Source of the DNA: VAZQ01 sp046733355
Lineage (GTDB): Bacteria > Pseudomonadota > Alphaproteobacteria > Rhizobiales > Xanthobacteraceae
Assembly: GCA_046733355.1 (NCBI GenBank)
Contig: JBKPOZ010000015.1
Location: 1 to 64,000 of the forward strand
Direction of reading: 5' to 3'
DNA: 64,000 nt
Notes under the pieces: generated by a model
What the model saw: the letters and a program-made list of their open reading frames with translations, nothing else
What the model was told of the DNA's origin: nothing
The model's database searches: none
Program-made: the position numbers and the translations under genes
Shown: positions 8,367-16,764 of the stretch, piece by piece
Numbering within the stretch: the stretch's first letter is position 1
How the letters are laid out: each line of letters begins with the position of its first letter

Positions 8367-9296
8367 TCAGGCGGCCTGGTATTCTCTGTTGACAACCAGC
8401 TTCTCGAACGTGGCGTCCTTGGGGATGAGATCCCATTTCTTCATCCATTCTGCCGTATGTTCGAATTCCTCGCGCGTGTAGGGCGAGGGGTCGACATAAC
8501 GCAGGCGCGGCAAGTAGAAGTCGTCCGCGGTAATTTCAGAGCGATACTTCTCAGGCATCTCCTGCAAGAGGATGTGAATGTATCGCTTTTTGTCTGCGTT
8601 GATGTTCCTTACCGCGTTGCGGATGGCCCGGTTGAGCGCCTGCACCGTCTCCTCATCGAGGTCTGCGGCGAAATTCTCCAGGCCCAGATAATGCATTTCA
8701 CCAAGCCGCTTATAACCTCGCTTCTCCGCAAGCGTGTTGTAGGGCGCGACGAGGCAGGCGGCAGCCACTTCGCCTTTCTCGAGCGCCTCGAAACGCTGCC
8801 AACCAACCCCGGCATGGACCAGCTTAATTTCGTCCCGGCGCAGCACGCCCTCAAGCAGCGCCAGGCTCGTATAGTGAGAGCCTTGGTGAAACTGAACACC
8901 GACCTCCTTGTTGGCGAGCTCGCCGGGCGCGTTTATGGGTGAATCATCACGAACATAAATGCCCTGGCAGACCACGGCGGCACGCTTGCCGACGATGGGA
9001 CCGGGACGCTTCTGGTCATAGGTGCGGCGAACCTGCCCCCATTCGCACGCCCGATAGATATCGCACTGATACTGCTCGAACATATTCTGATAGTTGAAGG
9101 ACGCGACCTTGTGGTGGTCGTAGCGGCGCGGATCGTCGCGGCCGAAGCGCTCAGGGACGTTGGGATGCACGATCTCCACGTCGAGTCCCTCGGCGGCGAA
9201 AAGGCCGTCCTCCACGCCCACGAACCAGTGCAACCCGAAGACCGGCTCGACCGATTCAATTGTGAGTTTTCGCTTGCCTGTCCCTGACATGGCCAT
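8367..9296 (-). CDS. Periplasmic-binding-protein-fold protein (SsuA/THI5-like) without signal peptide
   Basis: A 309-residue protein whose pattern fits the NMT1/THI5-like binding-protein fold: VGVEDGLFAAEGLDVEIVHP near the start, NKEVGVQFHQGSHYTSLALLEG in the hinge region, and the domain-two segment AGVGWQRFEALEKGEVAAACLVAP. There is no N-terminal signal: the protein begins MAMSGTGKRKLTIESVEP. No ABC permease or ATPase lies beside it. It may therefore be a cytosolic enzyme or sensor on a binding-protein scaffold, not a transporter part. AAAGGAGA precedes two candidate ATGs (9296 and 9290). It is the first structural gene after the GntR regulator. Confidence 0.75.
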   Translation of the reverse strand: MAMSGTGKRKLTIESVEPVFGLHWFVGVEDGLFAAEGLDVEIVHPNVPERFGRDDPRRYDHHKVASFNYQNMFEQYQCDIYRACEWGQVRRTYDQKRPGPIVGKRAAVVCQGIYVRDDSPINAPGELANKEVGVQFHQGSHYTSLALLEGVLRRDEIKLVHAGVGWQRFEALEKGEVAAACLVAPYNTLAEKRGYKRLGEMHYLGLENFAADLDEETVQALNRAIRNAVRNINADKKRYIHILLQEMPEKYRSEITADDFYLPRLRYVDPSPYTREEFEHTAEWMKKWDLIPKDATFEKLVVNREYQAA

Positions 9297-9536
9297 TGTC
9301 TCCTTTGGAAAATTTCCTTCCTGGCACTAGTGATGCCAGCCTCGCCTTATCCCACCGTCCCCGTCAAGGCGTTTTCGGACCGATACACGAGAGTGGCGCT
9401 CATTTTGTGTTGTGCACCGCAGAGTGAGCGGCACCGGCCCGCAATCCTGGGTTGCCCAGCAAGTACCAAAGCACAGCAGAAGCGAATCTGACCCGGATAT
9501 CGGGCTACTGATGTATGCCGCGGCGCGCCGCGTGGC

Positions 9537-10274
9537 CTATGCGCGCTGGCCGGCAAAAAGGCCGTCCGGCTGCTGCTCAATATAGCGCGCGAGAACCAAT
9601 GTGTGCTCGCGTGAGAGCCGCTCGGCGAGTTCCGTTTCACGCCCCTCGAGCGCCTCGATAATCGCCAAATGATCATAAATCGTCTGGTTGGACCGAAACT
9701 CGCGGTTCATCGTGACCTGCCGAATGCCGCGTACGTGCAGCAGGATCTCGTTCGTCATGGCAACGAGCACATTTGAGCCGCTCAGCCGGATCATGCTTTG
9801 ATGAAAGTTGATGTTGGCCTGCGAATACTCGGAGAGGTGCCCGCTCGGCTTGTAAGTTTCCGTGAAACGACTGAAAAGCTTGCGCAGCTGGGCAATATCC
9901 TGATCGGCGGCGCGCACGGTGATCAAACGAGCGGCCATGCTTTCAAGCGCAGCCCACGCCTCTATCATCTCGACAATTTCGCGCTTCGTCTTGCGAAGGA
10001 TGAAGGTGCCCTTGCGTGGCACCGAAGTGACGAAACCTTCCCGCTCCAGCGCGGCCAGTGCTTCGCGAATGGGAGTGCGGCTTACGCCGAGCTGCTCCGA
10101 TATTTGACGCTCGTCGATCCAGCGCGGCTCGGGAGAGCCGTAGATGTCCATTTCGATGATGGCTTGCTTGAGAACGTCGTAAACGCGTGTCCTCACATGC
10201 GGATCCTTGGCCAAATTGGCCAAGCTCAGTCCTCCATTCGCGTCTGCGGTTGGCTTTTGCGTTGGATAGACCAT
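9537..10274 (-). CDS. GntR family regulator, FadR/VanR type (FCD domain)
   Basis: A 245-residue DNA-binding protein. The winged helix covers about residues 28-95, with the recognition helix in ISEQLGVSRTPIREALAALEREG, the classic GntR motif. The C-terminal FCD effector domain follows, with metal- and ligand-binding His candidates in NINFHQSMIRLSGS and in LLHVRGI and YDHLAII. It stands 240 bases upstream of the binding-protein-like gene on the same strand and probably controls that unit through an organic-acid effector. The intervening 240 bases hold no gene I can support. I could not pick out an operator with confidence. Confidence 0.9.
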   Translation of the reverse strand: MVYPTQKPTADANGGLSLANLAKDPHVRTRVYDVLKQAIIEMDIYGSPEPRWIDERQISEQLGVSRTPIREALAALEREGFVTSVPRKGTFILRKTKREIVEMIEAWAALESMAARLITVRAADQDIAQLRKLFSRFTETYKPSGHLSEYSQANINFHQSMIRLSGSNVLVAMTNEILLHVRGIRQVTMNREFRSNQTIYDHLAIIEALEGRETELAERLSREHTLVLARYIEQQPDGLFAGQRA

Positions 10275-10488
10275 CCGTAGCTGCCCCTTTTCCGGCTTTG
10301 CCGGGACCGGGGGTATCTACCGGCGCCACCGCAGAGTCTCAACTCAGCAGGCGGGTGAGCGGGTCGAGACTCTGCGTGCTCGCCACCTGATCTCCTTACG
10401 AAACTTTAACGTCACGTACAGGAGCCGTTCAGGCGACGGATATTAGGATCATTACCTGTGAACGAGAACGCGCTGCGGGAGTTTGGCC

Positions 10489-10656
10489 ATGATCCGCATC
10501 AGAAAAAATCCCCATCGCATGCCGGCCTGCTCCTTGCAAATCTGGGAACGCATCCGGCATGCGCTCACCCAATTGCGGGCTGATGCCTATCGGCCCGAGC
10601 AGCACTACATGCGCGGCCCCGGTCCGAAATCCAGGGCCAAGAGGTCCAAGCCCTAA
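10489..10656 (+). CDS. Small basic protein of unknown function
   Basis: A 55-codon ORF starting with ATG after a fair ribosome-binding site (GGGAG, 8 bases before the start). The product is strongly basic: MIRIRKNPHRM at the N-terminus, an amphipathic stretch around QIWERIRHALTQLRADAYRP, and a C-terminal run GPKSRAKRSKP. This looks like a real small nucleic-acid-binding-type protein, but I recognise no family. It stands alone between the GntR gene and the broken ARPP-1 gene. Confidence 0.45.
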   Translation: MIRIRKNPHRMPACSLQIWERIRHALTQLRADAYRPEQHYMRGPGPKSRAKRSKP

Positions 10657-10709
10657 GCTCGAAATTTATCCCCCGCGCAACATGCGCCGGCGATGTCACA
10701 CGTCGGTGA

Positions 10710-12265
10710 TCAGCGCGGTCGGGCTGTGGCGTAGCGCACGCGCATTCCGGGCACGGGGAGCATACCGAAAATAAACGCTGCGCAAGCTGCCGACACCGCG
10801 CTCACTGCGGTCGCCAGCCGGGCGCCGGCCGCGCGAAGCTGCAGCACCGAGGCGTGCATGGCTGGGCCGATCCGGCGCACACCCTTCGCCAAAAAAGGAA
10901 AGATGATCCTGCCCAGCACGGCGCACAACGCAAGTGCGAGCAGCGCCATTTTGGCATCGGAAGAACGGTCGCCGAGCGGTGCGTAGGAAGGCGCTGAAAC
11001 ATGATCTCCCGGCGCGCTGTTGTAGGCGGCCACCACAGCCGGCCGCGGCTCGATGCGCCGGGCAGCCGCCGCCTGCCGCATGGCCGCTTGCGGGTCGCCG
11101 CTCATCTCCGCAAGCCAGCTCGCGAGTTGCTGCACCTCTGCCCCGGGCGCGAGGCGGCCAACGGTGGTGTCGACCAGATTGTCTGCGAGGGCGCGCAGCC
11201 CGGCCGACTCCATCGGGGTTGCGCTCAGCTCGGCCCTGCCCACAAAGGACTTGTGGCTCCATCCGCGCCTGTCGGATCCCGTGCCCGCAAACACACCGCT
11301 CTCGTTTTCGGCCTTGGCGAAGGGCGCGTGGGTATCTATGCGGACTACCGTTGCCGTGCGCCTCGCATCAGCGACAGCGCGGTCGCCGTTGATGACGAAT
11401 GCGAGTGCGGCCGCGCGCGAGGGAAGCTCGGCCGTGGGCAACCCTCGGGCGATGCCGGCCTCGCCCGCATAGGCAAGCAAAAGGCTTGGCCACATTTTCG
11501 AAAACAGCGCGTGCGATCCATAGATTTCCGCACTGCTCAGATTGCCATTGAGGCGAATACGGCCCCGACCACGTCCTTGCCGGGAGGGAGCGCAGATGCC
11601 AAGGCCTCGAGGTAAGGCGATTGCACGAGCGATACGCCGGGATGTTCGAGCGCGAGCGGCAGGCTCGTTGCAGAACGCGGAGACTGGATTGAATCATCGA
11701 GCTGTGCGGCAAAGCCCTGCTTCACGGATGCGACCGAGAGCCACACGCCGATTTGGCGCACATTGACGGCGGCGCGGCTTTGCGAGCCGCCAGACAAAAC
11801 CGCGAGCTTGGCAACTCGGGAGGGAATGAGCGCATCGGCGACGCCGAACGTGCTCTCGTCGTCCCCTTGTCTTTTGACGGAGCGTCCGCGCTCGACGCAG
11901 AATACCGGAAGTGCAATGCCGGTCGCGCCGGGTCCTACAAACAGGCTGCTCGCCACCACCTGGTCCTGCAGCCCGCCCGTGAGCAGCGTACCGAAAGGCA
12001 GGAACAGCGGCTTGCCGGAAAGATTGTCCAGCATCGGGCTTCCGGTGCTCATCTCTCTGATGCGGACGAGTCCTTTGGCGGACGCCTCCTGAATGGTGAG
12101 CGGCGCCGGCGCGTTCGATGAAGGACCGCGAACGAAATAGACCGACAGGTTCTCGTAGGAAACCGGGTCCGACAGCGTATAGCCCGAGAGAGCAGCGCCG
12201 GGCCGAACCATGGCGATGCCGACAATCAGGGCGAGGATCAGGGTGCAAACAATTCGACCCAGCAT
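10710..12265 (-). pseudogene. ARPP-1/DUF6569 family secreted protein, frameshifted
   Basis: The first 239 codons read a signal peptide (MLGRIVCTLILALIVGIAMV, ending GAALS), then family motifs: YENLSVYFVRG, GLVRIREMSTGS, LDNLSGKPLFLPFGTLLTGG, LQDQVVASSLFVGPG and LPVFCVERGR. At about 11550 the frame stops after VVGAVFAS. Shifting by one base restores NGNLSSAEIYGSHALFSKMWPSLL, the expected family continuation, which stays open to 10710 and adds a membrane-helix-containing tail (MALLALALCAVLGRIIFPFL). Total length is 1,556 bases, one short of 519 codons, so one base is missing. TGGAGG supports the start. The family is of unknown function. Confidence 0.82.
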
Positions 12266-12394
12266 GAAAGCGCCTCCAGAATGCGGCGCAGAGCGCGCTG
12301 CGCCTTGCTCACAAGCCCGCCAGCACGGGGAATGGTGAACGAAGCGGCTCATCCCGCAACTCTCATTTGGGGTAAATTGGTTGCGACTCGCAGA

Positions 12395-12945
12395 TCAGAA
12401 GAACAGCGGCAGCCGGGCAAGCAGGGAGACGAGCTCTGACTGCCGCTGGGTATCGGCCTTCAGAAAAACCGATTTCAGCTGAGCGCGGAGGGTGCCGACC
12501 TCAACCCGATACCGCTCCGCGCGGGGTGAGGCGAAAGCAATGCTGGAGCGTACGCGCGTGTGGCTCAGGACGGTCCTTCAGGTCCCGCGAGAACGACGAT
12601 CGAGAGCCCGTTAGCGTCGGCGAAGCGCTGAGCCAGGATGGATTTTGGCCTGCACGCATCGAGGAAGGCGGGCTTTTGCGGGCTTCGCTCGAGCGCGAGC
12701 GTCAGAAGGTGCGGCAAGCGCAGCGGCAAGCCTTCATTGTAAGCTCCGCCCAGCCTGGCGAGGACATTATCGAATAGCCGATTGTGCGCCGCGATGCTTC
12801 CATCGCATTGGCAGATTGCTATCCCCAGGCCGGCGCGCTCCAACAGCGGAAGCAATGAGGCCGCTGGAGCTTGCATGCGGGCGTCCCGTGTTAAAACGCT
12901 TCTCGATTTAGGGAGCGCTTGCGGGCGGCCGTGCGGCGATAGCAT
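12395..12945 (-). pseudogene. LuxR-type regulator remnant (PAS-like sensor plus broken HTH)
   Basis: The open part (12565-12945) reads LLERAGLGIAICQCDGSIAAHNRLFD, a PAS-like N-terminal domain as found in some LuxR proteins. After its stop, pieces of a LuxR helix-turn-helix are visible in two other frames: LQHCFRLTP (start of the HTH) and VGTLRAQLKSVFLKADTQ followed by RQSELVSLLARLPLFF (recognition helix and C-terminus), ending at 12395. The central HTH helices appear deleted. The remnant needs at least two lesions, so this is likely a true pseudogene. It is divergent from the cyclase gene. Confidence 0.65.
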
Positions 12946-13010
12946 TAAATTGATGTAACAAATGCGTGCCCCCGCCCTCGCGCATTTGCTCGGCGGATCA
13001 AACGAGTCCG

Positions 13011-14288
13011 ATGCCCGGACTGCGCAATCTCATTGACCGTGAGCCCAAGCGCGGCATCGCGTTGCCGGGCTGGGTCGAGCGCATCATGTCCATCGGAATC
13101 GTCACAGCGGATGCGCAGGTCGCCCGCCGCCAGCGTTTCGTCAACGTCGCAGCCTTCGCGACCGCGGGCAATGCGCTGTCACATTTCTTTATTCTTGCCG
13201 CCTATGATTTTGCCGACCTGATCCTCGTGCAATCCTATAATGTGCTGATTGCGCTCGCGGCGCTGCTGATCCCGCGGCTGCACCGCTGGGGCGAGAATGC
13301 GGGCGCGCTTGCGCTGATTGCACTCATTCTGGTGGGCAACAGCTTTGTGGTCTGGGCGCTCGGGCGATCGAGCAACCTGCACGTCTATTTCACGCTCGCC
13401 GGTGCGATGCTGCTGCTCCTCGGCGTGCATAACTGGGGATTGTTTCTCGGCCTGTTTCTGCTGTGGGTCGTTGCGCTGCTGCTGGCGCTCAATGTCGCGC
13501 CGGTCGAAGGGTTCGTGCTGCCGGGCGATTCGACCTTGCGCAACATGCTCTCGAGCCACGCGATGATCAACACGATCATCATCAACGCCGCTTTGCTTTT
13601 CTATGCCCTGGCCGCGCTGCACCGGGCCGAGGTGGATTTGCAGGATCAGCATGAGCGCTCGGAGGCACTCGTTAACGCGGTGATGCCGGCGGCCATTGCG
13701 GCGCGGCTGAAATCCGGTCGCGAAGCGCGCATCGCCGACGGCATTGAGACGCTCACCGTGCTTTTTGCCGATCTCGTCGGGTTCAGCACTGCCGCGCATG
13801 ACGAGCCGCCCCACCGGGTCGTCGCTTTCCTCGACGGCCTCGTGCGCACCTTCGACGCACTCGCAGAAACGCACCAAGTGCAGAAAATCAAGACTATTGG
13901 CGACAGCTACATGGCCGCAGCGGGATTCGAGGGGGATGCCGCCCAGGGTGCGGTGGCCATGGGACAATTCGCGCTCGCCATGATGGATGCGATCAAAGCC
14001 CAGCCGCCGCTTGCCGGGCACAGGCTTTCGATGCGCATCGGCATCCATTGCGGGGAAGCGACGGCGGGCATCATCGGAGACACGCGCTTCTCCTACGATG
14101 TCTGGGGCGATGCCGTGAATACAGCCTCGCGCCTGGAATCGCAGGGCGTGCCCGGACGTATTCAGGTCAGCCACGCTTTTCGCGAGCTGACCAAGGACGC
14201 CTTCGTGTTCGAGGAGCGCGGCGCTACCGAACTCAAGGGCGTGGGTCAGATGCATACGTTCTTTCTCGTTGCCGCGCGGCCGACTTGA
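13011..14288 (+). CDS. Membrane-bound class III adenylate/guanylate cyclase
   Basis: A 425-residue protein: an N-terminal membrane domain of about six helices (roughly residues 40-200) followed by a cytosolic class III cyclase domain. Catalytic features are present: LTVLFADLVGFST with the first metal Asp, KIKTIGDSYMAAAGF with the second metal Asp and the base-selecting Lys, and YDVWGDAVNTASRLES carrying the Asn and Arg that stabilise the transition state. cAMP is the most likely product, given Lys in the substrate-selecting position. A GTG at 12966 in the same frame would add 15 residues; I prefer the ATG. No partner effector is adjacent. Confidence 0.88.
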   Translation: MPGLRNLIDREPKRGIALPGWVERIMSIGIVTADAQVARRQRFVNVAAFATAGNALSHFFILAAYDFADLILVQSYNVLIALAALLIPRLHRWGENAGALALIALILVGNSFVVWALGRSSNLHVYFTLAGAMLLLLGVHNWGLFLGLFLLWVVALLLALNVAPVEGFVLPGDSTLRNMLSSHAMINTIIINAALLFYALAALHRAEVDLQDQHERSEALVNAVMPAAIAARLKSGREARIADGIETLTVLFADLVGFSTAAHDEPPHRVVAFLDGLVRTFDALAETHQVQKIKTIGDSYMAAAGFEGDAAQGAVAMGQFALAMMDAIKAQPPLAGHRLSMRIGIHCGEATAGIIGDTRFSYDVWGDAVNTASRLESQGVPGRIQVSHAFRELTKDAFVFEERGATELKGVGQMHTFFLVAARPT

Positions 14289-14417
14289 TTCAGGCGTCAG
14301 GGCGAGGTTTTGCCTCCCCCCTCCTGATTGCCTTGGCCCTAGCAAAGGTGTGATGATTGGGGACCAAGGCTGACCGGCGCTTGCCAGCGAAGCCGCATAA
14401 CGTGAGGGAGGTAACAA

Positions 14418-15713
14418 ATGCCCGCGCGACTCTTGGGGAAGCTTTTTGCCGTCCTGTGCGTCCTCGCCTTTGGCCTCGGCGCATTCTCCGCCCAAGCGCA
14501 GGAGCGCGAGCTCAAGGTCGGCTACATGAAGAATCCGATTCAGGACGCGTCGCTCGATATCATGGACAAATGGGCCAAGGCGCACGGAGTGAAGCTCACG
14601 CGCGTGGCCATGGCCTACAGCGTGTTCATGGAGAAGACGACGGCGACGCTCACCTCGGGTACCGACCAGTTCGACATCATCTGGCACAACGACGACTGGG
14701 GCCAGCTCTGGGAGAAATGGCTCGAGACGACGGACGACGTGAAAGGAATCGAGAATGTCGACCAGTGGCCGCTGCTCGCCTTCTGGAATCACGAGCGCAA
14801 GCTCACCGTGGTGCCCATGGCGCACACGGTGGGCACCTTCTTCTATCGCACCGACCTGGTGAACCCCGAGGAAGTGCCGACCACGTTCGCGCAGCTCGTC
14901 TCGACAAGCCAGCGCCTGCAGAAGGAAGGCAAGGCCAAGTGGGGCTATGTGGGTGGCATGAGCATGAACAACACCTGGTTCAGTCTGTGGTGGACCATGT
15001 GGTCAAACAACTGCGATATCCTCAAGCCGCTGTTCGAGCGGGACAACGCCAAGCTCGCGGCGGCGAACTTCGAGCCGGCGGTCACCGAGCCGTGCCACAA
15101 GGAGATCGTCGACTACTGGTGGGACGCGATCCACACCCACAAGATCAGCCCTCCGGGCATGACCGCCTACGGGCGCAACGAGGCGAATGCGATCTTCATG
15201 GCTGGCGATGCCGCCTTCACGCTCGTCGATTCCACGCATTTCGGCGAGTTCAACGATCCCAAGCGCTCGAAGATCGTGGGCAAAGTGAGCATGGCGCCCT
15301 TCCCGGTGGGCCCGCGCGCGCAGAAACCCACGTCATGGAACGAGATCTGGGGCTGGGCCATCCCCAAGGGCGTGCCGGAAGATCGCAAGAAGCTCGCGAA
15401 GGAGATGCTCTCGGCGATGCTGCAGGATGATGCCGGCCAGATCGAGATGTGGAAGAAGACCGGCGGGCCGCCGCCTAACGTCAAGTTGTGGCCGAAGCTT
15501 GCAGCCGACGACAAGGACTTCGCGGCGCTCAAGCACGCCGTCTTTGATCAGACGCCGATCACCCACTCGGCCTATTACTTCGCGGAATGGCCGGCGGTGC
15601 ACAAAGCCTATTCCGACATGGCGATCGCCGCGCTTTCCGGCAAGCGCGAGGACATTCCCAAGGTGCTGGGCGACAACGTCGATAAGATTCACCGCGCCGC
15701 AACCGGGAAGTGA
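14418..15713 (+). CDS. Sugar ABC transporter, substrate-binding protein
   Basis: A 431-residue periplasmic binding protein of the MalE/UgpB cluster. Signal peptide at about residues 1-30 (LFAVLCVLAFGLGAFSAQAQ). Typical family features include YMKNPIQDASLD, DIIWHNDDWGQLWEKW and FMAGDAAFTLVDSTHF (the hallmark of the bilobed closing region). GGGAGGTAACAA precedes the ATG. It is followed by two permeases and an ATPase, so the four genes make a full importer. The substrate could be a sugar, sugar alcohol or glycerol phosphate; the sequence does not say which. Confidence 0.92.
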   Translation: MPARLLGKLFAVLCVLAFGLGAFSAQAQERELKVGYMKNPIQDASLDIMDKWAKAHGVKLTRVAMAYSVFMEKTTATLTSGTDQFDIIWHNDDWGQLWEKWLETTDDVKGIENVDQWPLLAFWNHERKLTVVPMAHTVGTFFYRTDLVNPEEVPTTFAQLVSTSQRLQKEGKAKWGYVGGMSMNNTWFSLWWTMWSNNCDILKPLFERDNAKLAAANFEPAVTEPCHKEIVDYWWDAIHTHKISPPGMTAYGRNEANAIFMAGDAAFTLVDSTHFGEFNDPKRSKIVGKVSMAPFPVGPRAQKPTSWNEIWGWAIPKGVPEDRKKLAKEMLSAMLQDDAGQIEMWKKTGGPPPNVKLWPKLAADDKDFAALKHAVFDQTPITHSAYYFAEWPAVHKAYSDMAIAALSGKREDIPKVLGDNVDKIHRAATGK

Positions 15714-15725
15714 TCTCTCCTAATC

Positions 15726-15878
15726 CCTTCCCCGCAAAGCGGGGGAGGGTGGCCGCCGCAGGCGGCCGGGTGGGGGTGCGTGCACTTTGATTGAGACCCC
15801 AAACGAAGGCTGACCGGCTGCTATGCACCCCACCCGGCCTCGCTTCGCTCGACCACCCTCCCCGCTTCGCGGGGAGGG
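15726..15878. repeat. Compound palindromic repeat between binding protein and permease
   Basis: Three hairpins in 150 bases: CCCTTCCCCGC with GCGGGGGAGGG at the left, GGCCGCC(gca)GGCGGCC at 15751-15767, and CCCTCCCCGC(ttc)GCGGGGAGGG at 15856-15878. The outer parts (CACCC and GGGTG runs) also pair. It resembles palindromic elements widespread in Bradyrhizobiaceae. Lying between a binding protein and its permease, it could stabilise the upstream mRNA. Its last arm is also the only good Shine-Dalgarno for the next gene. Confidence 0.8.
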
Positions 15879-15888
15879 ATAAACCGGC

Positions 15889-16764
15889 ATGAGCGAGAAG
15901 ACGCGGTTTATGCTGGCGCTGGTCGCACCCGCAGCGCTGGTGCTGCTGTGCTTTCAGATCGTGCCGATCCTCACCGGCGCCAATGTGAGCTTCCGCGATT
16001 GGACGCTGCACGATCCCAAGCGCACCTGGGTCGGGCTTGCCAATTATCTCTACGTTCTTCGCGATGCCGATTTCATGCAGATCGTGCTGCCGAACACGTT
16101 CGGCTTCATGATCGCGAGCGTCGCATGCTCGCTCGTGCTCGGATTGCTCGTTGCGCTGATGCTCAACAAGCGATTTCCCGGCCGCTGGCTCGTACAGTCA
16201 TTCGTGCTGCTGCCCTTGATGGTCGCGCCGGTTATCGCTGCCATCATGATCCGCTGGATGTTTAACGATCAGTTCGGGGTGGTGAACGTGGTGCTCGACG
16301 TCTTCGGCATCGAGCAAATAGCCTGGCTGACCCAGCGCTGGACCGCATTTTGCGTGATCCTGCTCACCGACATCTGGCTGTGGACGCCGTGGTTTGCGCT
16401 CATCCTGCTCGCCGGCCTGCAGAGCCTGCCGCCCGAGCCGTTCGAGGCCGCAGCAATCGACGCGGCCGGCGCCTGGCGCACCTTCCGCTACATTACGCTT
16501 CCCATGCTGCGGCCGGTGATGGCCGTATGCGTGGTCATCCGCTCGATTGACGCCTTCCGCACGTTCGACACCGTGTGGACGATCTCGGGCGGCGGACCCG
16601 CGCGCGCAACCGAGCTGTTCAGCATCTACGCCTATGTGGAGTCGTTCCAGTTTCTCAATCTGGCGCGCGGCTCCGCCGCCGCGGTGATCGGCGCCTTCAT
16701 CATCGTCGTCTTCGCCATGCTGCTCTATCGGCTGCTCAACCGGTTCGTCGAGGTGTCGCGATGA
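15889..16764 (+). CDS. Sugar ABC transporter permease, UgpA/MalF type
   Basis: A 291-residue inner membrane protein with six helices. The EAA loop that docks on the ATPase reads FEAAAIDAAGAWRTFRYITLPML. Helix 1 follows a very short N-terminus (MSEKTRFMLALVAPAALVL). The start ATG sits 10 bases after the GGGGAGGG of a palindromic repeat arm, which is the likely ribosome-binding site. It overlaps the next permease by four bases (ATGA). It pairs with the gene at 16761 to form the channel. Confidence 0.93.
   Translation: MSEKTRFMLALVAPAALVLLCFQIVPILTGANVSFRDWTLHDPKRTWVGLANYLYVLRDADFMQIVLPNTFGFMIASVACSLVLGLLVALMLNKRFPGRWLVQSFVLLPLMVAPVIAAIMIRWMFNDQFGVVNVVLDVFGIEQIAWLTQRWTAFCVILLTDIWLWTPWFALILLAGLQSLPPEPFEAAAIDAAGAWRTFRYITLPMLRPVMAVCVVIRSIDAFRTFDTVWTISGGGPARATELFSIYAYVESFQFLNLARGSAAAVIGAFIIVVFAMLLYRLLNRFVEVSR

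Noticed and set aside
9347..9676. 109-codon minus-strand ORF between the GntR and binding-protein-like genes
   Set aside because: It overlaps the end of the GntR gene in another frame, is Ser/Arg-rich and has no ribosome-binding site.
13179..14825. 548-codon minus-strand ORF over the cyclase gene
   Set aside because: Antisense of the cyclase, which has all catalytic motifs. The opposite frame has no recognisable fold.
15726..15878. Repeated GC-rich hairpins as a CRISPR array
   Set aside because: The units are palindromes at irregular spacing without unique spacers, and there are no cas genes.
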